Under the pieces are notes generated by a model. It was not told where the DNA came from. It saw only the letters and a program-made list of their open reading frames with translations, and did not search any database. Shown here piece by piece: positions 1-9,792 of a stretch of 64,000 nucleotides of DNA. The stretch is from assembly GCA_948567375.1 (NCBI GenBank), contig OX419762.1:51503034-51567033 (forward strand). Reading direction: 5' to 3'. This DNA comes from Lunularia cruciata (taxonomy: Eukaryota > Streptophyta > Marchantiopsida > Lunulariales > Lunulariaceae). Made by a program: the position numbers and the translations under genes. Numbering within the stretch: position 1 is the stretch's first letter; the number at the start of each line of letters is the position of its first letter.

Positions 1-216
1 ACATAACATACACCTCAAGCCTGTACGTACAAGTGCCAAGCTTGGGTCCATAGTACCATCAATGTTTGGAAGGTGGCATGGCGCACAATTGCGCACATGA
101 TCCTTCCAAACAACACCATCACGTCCTTCTAACACAAGGACTCCAGATGGCAAAACCTCACGCACTCTCAAGATAGTGCGGCCTGTAGGAACATCAAGTG
201 TCGTCGGTGCTGTCTG
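1..216 (-). pseudogene. Integrase C-terminal tail and start of PHD finger, copy 1 (partial)
   Basis: This continues the polyprotein frame below the TAG at 217-219. It is a basic linker after the integrase core, containing a Cys pair (NCAPCH) and then RCMLC at the very edge of the window. The equivalent stretch in copy 2 continues into a full C4HC3 PHD finger, so the two Cys at the edge are the first zinc ligands of that finger. The C-terminus and 3' LTR of copy 1 are outside the window, so whether its finger is intact cannot be seen here. Confidence 0.7.
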
Positions 217-1494
217 CTATAGATATACATAGTCGCCTGGATGAAATCGACGGATCGAGGGTCTATAACCTCCTCCTCGAATGGTAGCATAGCGTAAAGT
301 ATCTTTATGCTGAGCAATCGCTAAGTTCTCAAAGGCCATCGGCATCACTCTCCAAAAGATCTCTGCCCACTGAGAACATGTGCTCATCCATACATCGGGG
401 TCATCCAAGTCCAAAACTACAGTAGCATCTCGACAAATGGCTGCAGGTAAATCTGGATCTCGTCCATAGAGTAGAAAGTATGGAGAGAAAGATGCTAAGG
501 AGGCTTGCCGGCTGAACCGATAGCCCATGGCCAACCAAGGTAACTAAAGATCCCAATCTCCTAAGTGGCCTCTCTGCAAACCATACTTTCGCAATCCTCT
601 CTTCACCGTCTGAACCACTCTCTCTGCTAAGCCATCTGCCTCAGGGTGATCTCGGGATGTAGTACGATGATCAATCAAAGCCTTGTCACACAAGACCTGA
701 AACTCTCCCAAGAACTCTGTACCCTGATCAGTCAAAACCTCAGCTGGTGCACCAAAATGACTAAGAACTCGATCCAGGAACGAGTAAGCTGTCCCTTCAC
801 TAGACTTGTCAGGAAGTGCCACCAACTCAATCCACTTGGAGAAGTGCTCCACCATCACCAAAACATACCGATGATGTCTCACAGTCAGCGGTAAAGGTCC
901 GGCAAAGTCCAAACTCCAACGGTAACCCAATCCCATGATAGGTAATGGGTGTAACTGTGGCGTAGGAGCATTGAATGATGCTCTAACTCGGTCACAAACC
1001 ATACATCTGGTAACAAACTGCTGTACCTCGGTCTGCATACCGCGCCACCAATAATGACTCTGAAGTAAGCTATATGTACGCTTTACTCCAAAATGTCCTA
1101 GCTCCTCATGAACATGACGGACCAACTATGGTCTCTATGATGGAAGTGGTACTACTCGCACTCTACCATCCTCCCATACACGCAAAAGGTGTCTACCCTC
1201 CAATCTAAACCGTCTGGCTCGCTGAAGAACACGGTCTCTCTCCTTGGCCCCAACTGTGCCACCCACAACACCAATGCGAAGATAGTCCATCACTAAGACA
1301 TCATCATGAATGTCTCGCTGAACTGTACCAATATCTTCACTCTTTGGATCTGTGACCTCAATAACTCCTCCTGTATGCGCTGAGAGAGATACCACCAATG
1401 CCTCTGCCAATATACACAGAAAGGCCGATGCATGCCAACCTGGCACCATCTCCTCATCTGTCTCACCATGCCAACGTGCTCCGGTCTGATCCTG
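217..1494 (-). pseudogene. Integrase with H2C2 zinc domain and DDE core, copy 1
   Basis: The integrase inserts retrotransposon cDNA into the host genome. A linker of about 120 residues (1494 to 1138) follows RNase H. Then comes the H2C2 zinc-binding domain (HVHEELGH and CMVC), and the catalytic core with the first Asp in LDFAGPL, the second Asp in LTDQGTEF and the Glu near PEADGLAER. Next is a post-core stretch with YGRDPDLP and YVYL. TAG codons interrupt the frame at 1135-1137, 1126-1128, 544-546 and 217-219, each at a probable former Gln codon. Those at 1135 and 544 are also TAG in copy 2. All three catalytic acids are visible, so the damage is mostly nonsense changes. Confidence 0.9.
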
Positions 1495-2985
1495 CTAGCT
1501 GGGACATGGGTTTCTACTCAACCCATCTGCATCACGGTTCACCACTCCAGGTCTGTGAACAACCATGAAATCATACTCCTGTAAAATCAGAGCCCATTGT
1601 GCAAGCTTCCTTGAAAGCTTGTCGGACTCCATCAACCATTTCAGTGGCTGATGATCAGTGATGAGAGTGAAGGGGTTACCAAATAGGTAACATCGGAAAT
1701 GTGCTATTGCCCAAACTGCTGCCAAGCACTCTCCCTCATATGAACTATACTTTGCCTCCGCTGAATTGTTGGAGCGACTTGCATAGGCCACCACAAACTC
1801 CTTCTCCTCATCATCATGCTGGGTGAGCACCGCTCCAAGCCCCAACATACTCCAATCAGTGTGAACCTGAAATGGTCGTCCCCTGATCGGTCTCCTCAAA
1901 ATAGGAGCAGATGTCAACCTCTCCTTGAGCTCTACAAAAGCTCTCTCCTGCTCATCTCCCCAACACCACTCCTGTGTAAGCTTGGTCAGCTTCGTCAAGG
2001 CCTTGGCAATGGCACTAAATCCTCTAACATAGCGGCGATAGAAGTTTGCCAACCCAAGGAATGCTCGCACTCTGCTCACATCCGTAGGCCGAGGAATACG
2101 TGCAATAGCCTCCACCTTGGTCTGCTGAACACCAAGTCCTCCGGGGTAGATAGTGTGACCCAAATACTCAACCTGCTCATGGAAGAACCTACACTTCCTA
2201 GGATGTAATTTGAGTCCATGAGATCTCAACCTCTCAAACACCTCCAACAACTGTCTCTCATGCTCCTCCACAGTAGTGCTATAAACCAAAATGTCATCAA
2301 TATAACACCGAGCAAAATCCAATCCAGCTAGGATCCTATCCATGACCCTCTGGAACTCAGCAAGAGCGTTCTTCAACCCAAATGGTAAGAACCTCCACTG
2401 ATATAACACATCCTTGCCGTGAGGATCAATAGCCCAAAATGCTATCTTGGACTTATCCTCCTCCCTGATCGGCAACTGATGATATCTCGCTCGTAGATCC
2501 AAAGTACTAAAGACCTTTGCATGCCCAATCGCATCAAAAATCTCCTCTAGTGTAGGCATGGCATACCGATCAGCCCTGGTCTGTCGGTTGATAGGACGGT
2601 AATCTCCACACATCTGCCTATCTGTATAGTTGCCATGCATATCCTTCTTGGCTGGCATCACTGTTGCTGATGCATACTCTCCATGTGAAATCTCCACCAA
2701 ACCAGCCTCAAAAAGGTCACTACTCCGGCTCTGAATCAATGTCCTCTCCATCTCACTATATCGATAAGGACGTCGGAAAATTGGTGTGTCGCTAGTCAGC
2801 TCAATCCGTATGCCAGGTCCCTTCAGAGCACCCAAATCCTTCATACTGAAGGCAAAACAACTCGTGTAACTCCTCAAGAACCTCCAAACCCTCCGTCTTT
2901 CCTCGCTAGTAAGCTTGGGTCCAAGATCTGGCTCCCAAGTATCCTCTGTAACTGTAGTAGGAGTGGAAGACGTACTGACTGGCTG
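1495..2985 (-). pseudogene. Reverse transcriptase - RNase H of MTase-gypsy copy 1
   Basis: This segment copies element RNA into cDNA and removes the RNA strand. From about 2877 the open stretch is 460 codons long. It shows RT blocks MCGDYRPIN, VFSTLDL and LPFGLKNA, and the catalytic YIDD at residues 192-195 of that stretch. RNase H follows, with Asp in QVHTDW, Glu in the YEGECLAAVW region, TDHQPLKWL, and the final acidic site in NRDADGLSR. It lies in the same frame as the upstream methyltransferase, separated only by the TAG at 2986-2988. It ends at another TAG (1495-1497) whose counterpart in copy 2 is CAA. Sequence style is ordinary plant Ty3/gypsy. Apart from the flanking stops this is the best preserved part of the element. 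Confidence 0.93.
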
Positions 2986-2988
2986 CTA
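2986..2988 (-). other. In-frame TAG with readthrough-type context at the methyltransferase / RT junction
   Basis: The context is GTG-TAG-CAG-CCA. The six bases after the stop fit the CAR-YYA rule of tobamovirus-type leaky UAG codons. Copy 2 has ATA-TAG-CAT-CCA at 26449-26451. A leaky stop here would separate gag-protease-methyltransferase from RT-integrase-PHD. Loss of a Gln codon by C-to-T change in an inactive ancestor is the alternative. Confidence 0.5.
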
Positions 2989-4410
2989 CACTGGGCCCTT
3001 GGGAGCAATGGTGTCATACTCCCGACCACTAGAGGTCCCAACCTCTGTGTGAAAAACTCCCTCCACTATGGCTACAAGCTCCATACGTCCTCTGGCTGCA
3101 TCCCATGTGGACCAAGGGTGTAATCCAAGTAGCCCACGCTCATCTGGATGGACTCCAAGTAGACCACTCTCCCTAGTAGCTATTGGATGTGTCCCAAGAA
3201 TACCATGTCCACTCGGTCCATCGCCCCCAGCATGTGCCTGACTCGTCTCGATAGGCACAGGGCTCACAAGCGTTTGAGTGGTGATGCCTATCAAGCGCAT
3301 CCTACGCTGCTCTGCCAAACCAAGGCTCACAATCCAGGTCAAACAGTTCAGGTCCATAGCCTGACCTAACACTTGACGCCTGGATGCCTCTGACATTGCT
3401 GGAACAGCGGTAATACCGGTGCAAAAACCCATCGCCCGCTCTCTCTCATCAGCATTGGGCTCCACCAACTACTGTAACTGTGAGTCCCAAACAAGTCCAG
3501 GTCCTCCCTCTCGAAAAGCATGAGAGCCTGGGAAACTCATGAGTGTGGGAAATGCAGCTCTAGGCTGTCCAACTAGGTTCACCACTGCCATAGGTGACCT
3601 ATCAGCCACTACCACTGTCTGAGATTGACGTCCAACATCCAAGATATCATCAACAAGAATGTGGTCCAGTTGCTGAATCCCATCATAAGCACGCTGTAGA
3701 ACCTCTCTGGGTAAGAGGTTCGTCCACCAAAGACGAAGACGATGAGCCCGTGATCCCACTCTGGCTGCATCTAACAATACAGCAGGTCCCATCCATGAAT
3801 GGACCTGATGTGTACTCGCCACCACTCTAGTGCAAGAATCACCCATCAATGGAACATTCTCCAAAAGGTAAGCTGGAGAAACAGAGTGATGAACCTGGAG
3901 ATGTCATAGTATCCATAACATCTCCCAAAACACACCAAAACGAGGATCCTGAAGACCCAAACCACAGCCCGCAAGTGTATGTCCCTGACATGGCCATCCA
4001 GAAATCACCAAGTGAATAGGCCCATGTCTCTCTAGGTCATGCGCCCCCAGTAAGGAAATGTCTCCTGGTAAGGCCTTCTGGTAACCTCTGACTGTTGACA
4101 TCGGTAATAACTCCGAATACCGATAGGCCAAGTGTGCCACATGATGTAGAGAGACTCGCCTAGCAGTCTCATCTCTCTCTACATACAAGTACCTCTGTAC
4201 TCGGATACCCGCTTGTAACACCGCAGCTAGTCCGGTGCTGATCCCACCAAACAACTCCAATAGGCATATCCCCTCTACTAGGTACTGCCAAGCAATGAGT
4301 GTGGTATCCAGAGGTGTCAAAGCAATCGCCTCTGGAGGCTCATCCTCACACTCATCCCCTGATGGTACAAAGGCTCCACTCCAAGCCTGCTGCACCAACT
4401 GATCTGCATG
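2989..4410 (-). pseudogene. C5 cytosine DNA methyltransferase domain (DNMT3-like) inside the gypsy polyprotein, copy 1
   Basis: The predicted reaction is transfer of methyl from S-adenosylmethionine to cytosine C5. Motifs appear in canonical order. Motif I is LELFGGISTG (about 4260 to 4230), followed by motif II YVERDE. Motif IV is SGWPCQGHT, with the catalytic Cys codon at 3988-3990. Motif VI is LLENVP (about 3864 to 3850). The motif VIII-like SRAHRLRLWWTNL lies near 3750-3715. Motifs IX/X are RAMGFCTGIT and RRQVLGQAMD (about 3440-3350). This order excludes a DRM-type permutation and resembles DNMT3. The frame is broken only by TGA at 3904-3906 and TAG at 3469-3471; reading through both keeps all motifs in register. 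It lies between protease and RT in the same frame, and copy 2 has it in the same place, so it is part of the element, not a bystander insertion. A Gly/His-rich linker (GILGTHP, LLGVHP, LLGLHP) follows before RT. Target specificity cannot be inferred. Confidence 0.9.
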
Positions 4411-4413
4411 CTA
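4411..4413 (-). other. In-frame TAG at the protease / methyltransferase junction, shared by copies 1 and 2
   Basis: Reading in the methyltransferase frame gives CAG-TAG-CAT-GCA. Copy 2 has the identical CAG-TAG-CAT-GCA at 25269-25271. The stop may be a shared deamination of a Gln codon, or a functional readthrough stop that limits methyltransferase and pol production. Confidence 0.6.
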
Positions 4414-5843
4414 CTGCAATGCCTCCTCTGAACTCCACAATGGAACATCCAAGGTGATGGAACAATCCCACTCGTACTCCATAGCCGAGTGATCTCCTCT
4501 GGTATTGGAGTATCCTCTGCATGGGCGTTCCCCTCCAACAAGTCACTAGGCCAAGTAACCGCACCGCTGAAAGCCAAAACTGATGCTGCCATGGTCCCGG
4601 ACTGTAGTGAGCCAAGACTGCCACTACTGAAACGTACTGGTAGGCGACATACCCGTCCCTCACCAGACTGCCAACCAGGTCTATAAGAGGATGTCTCCTC
4701 CCAATAGTCAATGCTGAAACCCATAGGGTATAACACTGCTCCTCCAACTAGCACATCATATGACTCAGCTATCGTCGCAATAGCCTGAGCTCTCACCACC
4801 GAGCTATCAGTCGGATGACCAGGCTGAACCTGGACAACAAGCTCTCCATATGTGATGTACTGTGTTGAACCACCACCAAGAGATGTCTGGATCTGAAATG
4901 GACACCTCTCCACATCGGTCTTCCGTAACTCCAGACCGACAACTGCAGCCTTCCCCAACATAAGGGGCTGCGCACCAGAGTCTAACAAGACTCTCTGTGG
5001 TATATAGACCTTCCCTAAAGGTCCCACCAAACAAAAAATCCCCCTCTGGTTATCCAATAGGCCAACACCAGGTGTAAACCGTGCTCTCTCAAAGGCCGGT
5101 CTAGCTGGCAACTCCTCTAGTCTAGCCGCTGCTGCCTGCCATAAACCACTGGTCGCTGAACGGATCCCATGCTCCTCAACCAAGTTAGCTCCACTACCAA
5201 CCACCTCTGCTCTAGTAGTAGGAACTGCACCATCCCTACTCTCACACAATGTGGCAGCCAACCGGAACATTGGGGCTGGGTCAACTCCCACTGTAAACAT
5301 GTCACTGGCTGAAAATAAAGGATGCCGCATAATCAGCTGAGCCGCTCCCAACATCATACTAGACTCAGTCTGTGTAGTAGCAAGTGGCTGACTAGAAGGT
5401 ACTCCATCACCACCTACCACACCTGCACTGGGACGTCTAGGAACCATGGATGTTGTCTGTAATGCCTCAGATAGCGTGAAAGATTGGGGAAGTCTGACCT
5501 GTCTTCCAACCTCTCCTCTTTGTGTGTCCAACTCCACTGATGCTCCTCTAGGCTCTGGAGCACATACTGCACTCCTAGTCACTACTGTAGATGCATCCAC
5601 CTGTGCTGCTCCACACATGAAGTCCAAAGCATCTCTATCACCAGCATATGAGGTGGAAGCCTCAGCACTCAAATCTGATCTCCTCTGAGCAATAGCCATA
5701 CTAGCCAATCTCTGCTCCAACTGCTCAATCCGAGTAGCCATAGCTGTGTCAGAAGTAAGGGCAGGTACTGCACCCCTACTAGGTGTAGATCCTCTACCAC
5801 CACCTCGTCCTCCATGAATTGGAGCTCCTCTACTACCTGCCAT
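4414..5843 (-). pseudogene. Gag C-terminal linker and retropepsin protease, copy 1
   Basis: The aspartic protease cuts the polyprotein. The segment begins with a Gly-rich stretch and a short coiled coil (IEQLEQRLASMA, about residues 39-51), then a long low-complexity linker. The protease follows: VLLDSGAQPLMLG with the catalytic DSG at about 4982-4974, and a flap-distal YDVLVGG motif. The open frame runs to 4317. Comparison with copy 2 (TCCACC there, TCACC here) shows that copy 1 lost one base near 4464, which moves this frame away from the methyltransferase frame. In copy 2 both are in one frame, so the ancestral element needed no frameshift here. Confidence 0.85.
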
Positions 5844-7144
5844 AGCAGCCCTACCACTCCGTAACTCCGGGTGTAGGTCAAAACACCGGTCACTAGTGTG
5901 ACCAAATCTATGGCAATGCTCACACTACCTCTGTGCTGGCTGTGATGCACCAGAGGTATCAGGTCCGCTGCCCTGAGTACACTCTCTCCTATGGTGAGGT
6001 CCACCACAAGTCCAACAAGCAACACCACCACTCACTGGCTGCTGCTGACTCGAAAATGAGGGTAAGGGTCTAACTCCACTAGGCCCTCCACTCGCTCCAT
6101 AGGATCTGGGCTGTCCACCCTGTCCTCGAAAACCAACTGGGCGTGGTGCACTCTGCTGCACTCTAGAAGAAGTCACAACCGTGGATGAGGTCTCTCTACC
6201 AAATCCAGCTGTCACCACTCTCTCCTCCACCATGTTGAGCTCAATACGCTCAGCCAAACCAAAGACTACTACCAAAGTGGGCAAAGTAGCTTGCAACAAC
6301 GTAGCATCACGAACTCTACATCGCAACTCCCTGTCCAGTATCCCATACCAAAACTGGACTGCCTGGGCCTTAGTAACTCCCTGAGTGAAACTGATCAGCC
6401 GCCTCATGCAAGTATATGCCTTGCGTAGGCTCTCTCCAGCCTTCCGCTGGAACTCCTGCAAGCTCCTCAGCTTGTCAATCCACACTCCATGGTAGTTCTG
6501 CCTCAAACATAGGAAGAACTCAACCATGGGGTTAAACCCTGGTACCACACCACCTCCTGCAGCGGTACTCCACTCGTAGTAGCACTATCTCCAGCTAGTG
6601 CACCTCCACTAGCTCCACCAACACTACTCGAGCTAGAACTCATGGGTACAGCCGATCTACTTCTGGCCACCAAGCCTGAAGTGATGGAGACATAGTGTGG
6701 AGACCAATACTGTCTCCATAACTCAATCTCCTCCAAATGAGCTCTCCTGAACTCATGGTAGTCGTCCATCGGTGGACCCTCCAAGTGATGAAACAACCCC
6801 TTCCATGCCATGAAGGGTGTGAACAAAGTCGGGTTCCGCATCTGCTGCAGATCACACCAACTATCAAACTCCTGGATGAAGTCATCCAACTCAATGGTAC
6901 CCACTGTACCAGAGTAACGCCTAGGGCCTTTGGAGGCCCCATAAATCTCGTCCATGTCCCACAACAACGGTGCGGACACACCAAGTGCACTCTCAACTGA
7001 ATCAACTCCTGTGTCGAACTCCAACTCAGAGTCAATCTCCTCTCTCACTGGGACTTGAGATACAAGCTGATACCGAGCACCACTCCGAGTAAACCCATTG
7101 CGTACTGCAGGGCTAACTCCTCTAGAATCTCCAAAGAACTCCAT
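5844..7144 (-). pseudogene. Gag (capsid and nucleocapsid) of MTase-gypsy copy 1
   Basis: Gag forms the virus-like particle and binds element RNA. The chosen start is the ATG at 7142-7144; the preceding in-frame residues are leader sequence. The capsid part includes a retrotransposon-gag type helical region (for example GVWIDKLRSLQEFQRKAGESL). Two zinc knuckles follow. CWTCGGPHHRREC at 6017-5979 has slightly short spacing. CEHCHRFGHTSDRC at 5924-5883 fits CX2CX4HX4C exactly. A one-base deletion near 6570 splits gag into two frames (7144 to about 6503, then 6548 onward). TAG at 5925-5927 interrupts just before the second knuckle; copy 2 has CAA there. Confidence 0.88.
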
Positions 7145-7543
7145 CGTGACCACGTAACCACACCAACAAACCCGAACCACCAACTACAACCGCAAGTCGC
7201 AATTGCAAGTGCCCCACCAAGTGCTAACACCAACTAGACACCACCCACTAATGTAACTCTAACCAAGATAACTACACTAGGGGAAGGGCAACCTATAACC
7301 TGCCATCATAACACGCACTCTCACGGTCTGCAGGTCATCACTTCCTGCCTCACCGGAGAGAAACAAAGGTAGTCTGACTGGTCATCACTCCAGCCTCACC
7401 ACCGAGAGCACACCAGAGCACCAACGCTCAAAAGTCAAGGCACTTCACACAAACGTGGTGCACAAACAAGAAGCAGAGAATGGAGGGGATCCAATCACAA
7501 GAAATCTAAACGAAAACCCTCCATCTCATAACACAACACGAGA
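7145..7543 (-). other. Leader (5' untranslated region) of MTase-gypsy copy 1
   Basis: About 400 bases lie between the primer site and the gag ATG. They align with copy 2 at 11485-11880 (for example the TTCTTGTGATTGGA stretch). No open frame of note. This would hold the packaging signal, but I cannot identify one. Confidence 0.6.
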
Positions 7544-7558
7544 CTAACTCTGCCACCA
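7544..7558 (-). promoter_or_regulatory. Probable primer binding site, MTase-gypsy copy 1
   Basis: Two bases inside the LTR end, the minus strand reads TGGTGGCAGAGTTAG. Copy 2 has TGGTGGCAAAGTTAG at 10782-10796. It starts with the TGG expected opposite a tRNA CCA end. It resembles, but does not match, the initiator-Met site (TGGTATCAGAG), so the priming tRNA is unknown. Confidence 0.6.
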
Positions 7559-7560
7559 TT

Positions 7561-8890
7561 TGGCATTTGACATAAGAGTAGTTCGTATCTAAGTCCTAAG
7601 CTACCAGGATCACCAAGAATGGGATCAAACTGCCTCTCCTAGCCAAAGCTACATGTGTATAGATAACAGTGGCACAGTCACTATGACAACAAGTGAGGGT
7701 GGACCAATTGGCTAGGGCACCAGTCTAGGAACAAGAGATCTAGGGGTCAAACCCTGTTGCGCACAATCTAGCAAGAAAGGCAGATTTTGCCAACCAATGA
7801 CCAAGATCTACACTAAACTAGCTAGCCTCACGCCAACAAGCTGGCTTGCTGGCCCTTCTGGCCCTTCTAGGCCTTCGTAGCCTCTCATAGCCCACAGCCC
7901 TATGCCTCGATACGCCGAAATTCAGCCAAATGAGGCCTTTCTTGTTGCCACTTTGAACCTCCTCCAAAATTGGCAAAACTCCTCCAAACTAGCGAAACTT
8001 CTCCAAATCTGGCCAAACAGCGAAACTCCTCCAATTCTGGCCCAAAATCTGACGTAAAATCTGACGTAAACCCTAAAGATGGATGTCCGCCAAATCCCCC
8101 ACTAACTCTCCACTCGAGCCAAATTGACAAAATGGGTTTTTCCAAATCACAATTTCATGAGAAGAGCTTTCCAACTCCACCTTCAATTTCACTTTCTGAG
8201 CCCAACTCGTAGCAAATTGGTCCTACCTTCACCTCCTGAGCTCAAAATCACAACACTGCTCAAAAATTGCTCCTTCTTTGCTCAAAATTTGGCCAGCGCT
8301 TCCGCACACCGTCCGCCTAACTGCCAAATTTGCATCAACTACACGAGCTTCTGCACACTAGGGAAACACAGAACCTGAATCGAGCTACCACGATCCACCG
8401 AGCTTGGAGATACCACCAACACTCAACGTTCCTGCACTCGATTTCCCCTTGACTTCACTTCTATGATGTAATCAGATTGCTTAACACTCTCAACTCAACT
8501 CAACTCAGATCAGGTATTGATCTGTCACTCTATAAACTACCAACAACTGGGCACTGATTACAGTCAAGCCACACCCACTCAAGCATAGAGAATCCAGGTG
8601 ACGCTCGCCGGCCTCTGTCCACCATAGCCAGGAACTCGAAGGCTCAACATCAGAGAAGTGAGCTCTTTGGAGCTCACTTTGAAACTATACCCCCTGGACT
8701 CGAGCTAGCCCTGAAACCCTAACGGTGCCACTGACGGCACACTCGACGGTGCAAACGGTGACGGTGGGCCCCACCGTGAAGTCAGTACCTTGAACACAAA
8801 ATCTAACCGTTGGAAAGTAGTCCTTGAGAAACTGCTAGAATAACTCTAACTACCATCATTGGAACTCCAGTGTCCGAGCATCTAGATGCA
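7561..8890 (-). repeat. 5' LTR of MTase-gypsy copy 1, truncated at its outer end
   Basis: The LTR ends in AAATGCCA next to the primer site. It aligns with the copy 2 5' LTR (9793-10779 after removing an insertion) and with the copy 2 3' LTR (51371-51925). Comparison with copy 2 suggests a full length near 1.45 kb, so roughly the first 100-150 bases are missing here, replaced by the chromovirus fragment at 8890. Open frames in it (for example 7900-8145) are not conserved coding regions. Confidence 0.8.
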
Positions 8891-9042
8891 GAACTACAAA
8901 TGGCGTGGCAGACTATCTAGTACAATGGAAAGGTTACCCCCTCTATGAAGTCACTTGGGAGCCCGCTGCCAATTTGGCACATGCACCTGTGTTGGTGCAA
9001 GCATTTGAGCAACAATTGCACAACGAGGATGTTGCGTCTTAA
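8890..9042 (+). pseudogene. Chromodomain, C-terminal end of a chromovirus polyprotein
   Basis: The plus strand reads NGVADYLVQWKGYPLYEVTWEP followed by about 25 residues and a TAA stop at 9040-9042. The YLVQWKGYP and VTWEP motifs are the core of a chromodomain, which steers integration of chromoviruses to marked chromatin. The start is lost at the junction with the copy 1 LTR. It is followed directly by a polypurine tract and LTR, as expected for the 3' end of such an element. Confidence 0.85.
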
Positions 9043-9053
9043 AAGGAGGGAGG
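9041..9053 (+). promoter_or_regulatory. Polypurine tract before chromovirus 3' LTR
   Basis: AAAAGGAGGGAGG lies immediately upstream of the LTR start TGTAATACC at 9056. It is the usual plus-strand primer position. Confidence 0.8.
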
Positions 9054-9055
9054 TC

Positions 9056-9792
9056 TGTAATACCAAGAGCTAGCCATATGATCTAGATGTGAAATTTGGT
9101 TTGGTAACATCTAGAATGATATTATACATGATGGTTGAAATAGATCAGATAGAAGTACCACCAAAAGAGTACTTCTACTAATAGGGTAGAAACCAAAATA
9201 GACTTGAGAACCTTAGAACCAATAGCTAGACATATGATTTAAAGGTGAGAATTGGTTTGGTAACATTTGGAAGGATGTTACACATGATGGACTAAATAGA
9301 TCAGAAAGAGGTATCACCAAAAGGGGACTTCTACTAATAGAGTAGGAACCGAAATATGCCTGAAATCTTTGAAGGCAATTTTGGAGGCCTAAACGGATGA
9401 ATTAGGCCTCAAAAATGTGCAGATTCCCCCCCAATGGAGGATAGGCTGGCCTACCCTCCCCCTTGCTTTGTCTTGTCAAGAGCTTTCTAACGGTACCTTA
9501 CTCATGTGATTATAAGATTCCTATAGGAAGATTCCCTAAAAGATTCCCTCTTGTCAAAGCTTGTTTGACCAACCAAATAGGACCTAGACCAGACATGTCA
9601 CCCATCCAAGTAAGTAATCCAAGGGTGGTGCTTGCTGACATGTCATCTATCTGTGTCCCTAATCCTATGGTGGAGCTTCCTTGGCGGAGATCTTATTTGT
9701 CTATATAATAAAGAGAAGGTGCTCCCTTGGGGCATCGATTGTTTGAGTGTGCAATCTGTGTTTTCTCTCTTCTCTTGTCCTCGAGTATTATA
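9056..9792 (+). repeat. 3' LTR of chromovirus (TGTAATACC family)
   Basis: A 737-bp LTR starting TGTAATACCAAGAGC and ending GAGTATTATA (TACA elsewhere). Two further copies are solo LTRs: 29974-30705 (plus) and 29502-42014 (minus, interrupted). A TATA box candidate, TATATAAT, lies at 9702-9709. It ends abruptly against the copy 2 MTase-gypsy LTR at 9793 with no clear TSD. Confidence 0.85.

Larger units (their letters stand above)
1..8890 (-). mobile_element. MTase-gypsy copy 1: Ty3/gypsy retrotransposon with methyltransferase and PHD finger, cut by the window edge
   Basis: This minus-strand element reads from a 5' LTR (8890 to 7561), primer site (7558 to 7544) and leader (7543 to 7145) into one long polyprotein starting at 7144. 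Domain order is gag, retropepsin, C5 cytosine methyltransferase, RT, RNase H, integrase and the first residues of a PHD finger at the window edge. The reading frame is broken by two single-base deletions (about 6570 and 4464, both inferred by comparison with copy 2), nine TAG codons and one TGA. Without these it is a single frame. The 3' LTR lies outside the window. It is better preserved and richer in CG than copy 2, so it is probably the younger copy. Family placement within Ty3/gypsy is not settled. Confidence 0.9.

Noticed and set aside
1816-2208. 130-codon plus-strand open frame
   Set aside because: Antisense to a clear RT/RNase H frame; no homology features.
2989-4410. Methyltransferase as a captured host gene piece unrelated to the retrotransposon
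   Set aside because: It is in frame with protease and RT, has no introns or LTR/TSD borders around it, and occurs at the same place in a second, much more diverged copy.
4352-5305. Several open frames overlapping the protease region on the same strand in other frames (for example 4352-4747, 4793-5034, 5117-5305)
   Set aside because: They overlap the protease frame, carry no domain, and are not kept in copy 2.
8895-8930. Extension of the MTase-gypsy LTR similarity into the chromodomain (GCCATTTGTA shared with 51480)
   Set aside because: Only about ten bases match; the chromodomain reading on the other strand is far stronger. The junction is left as approximate.
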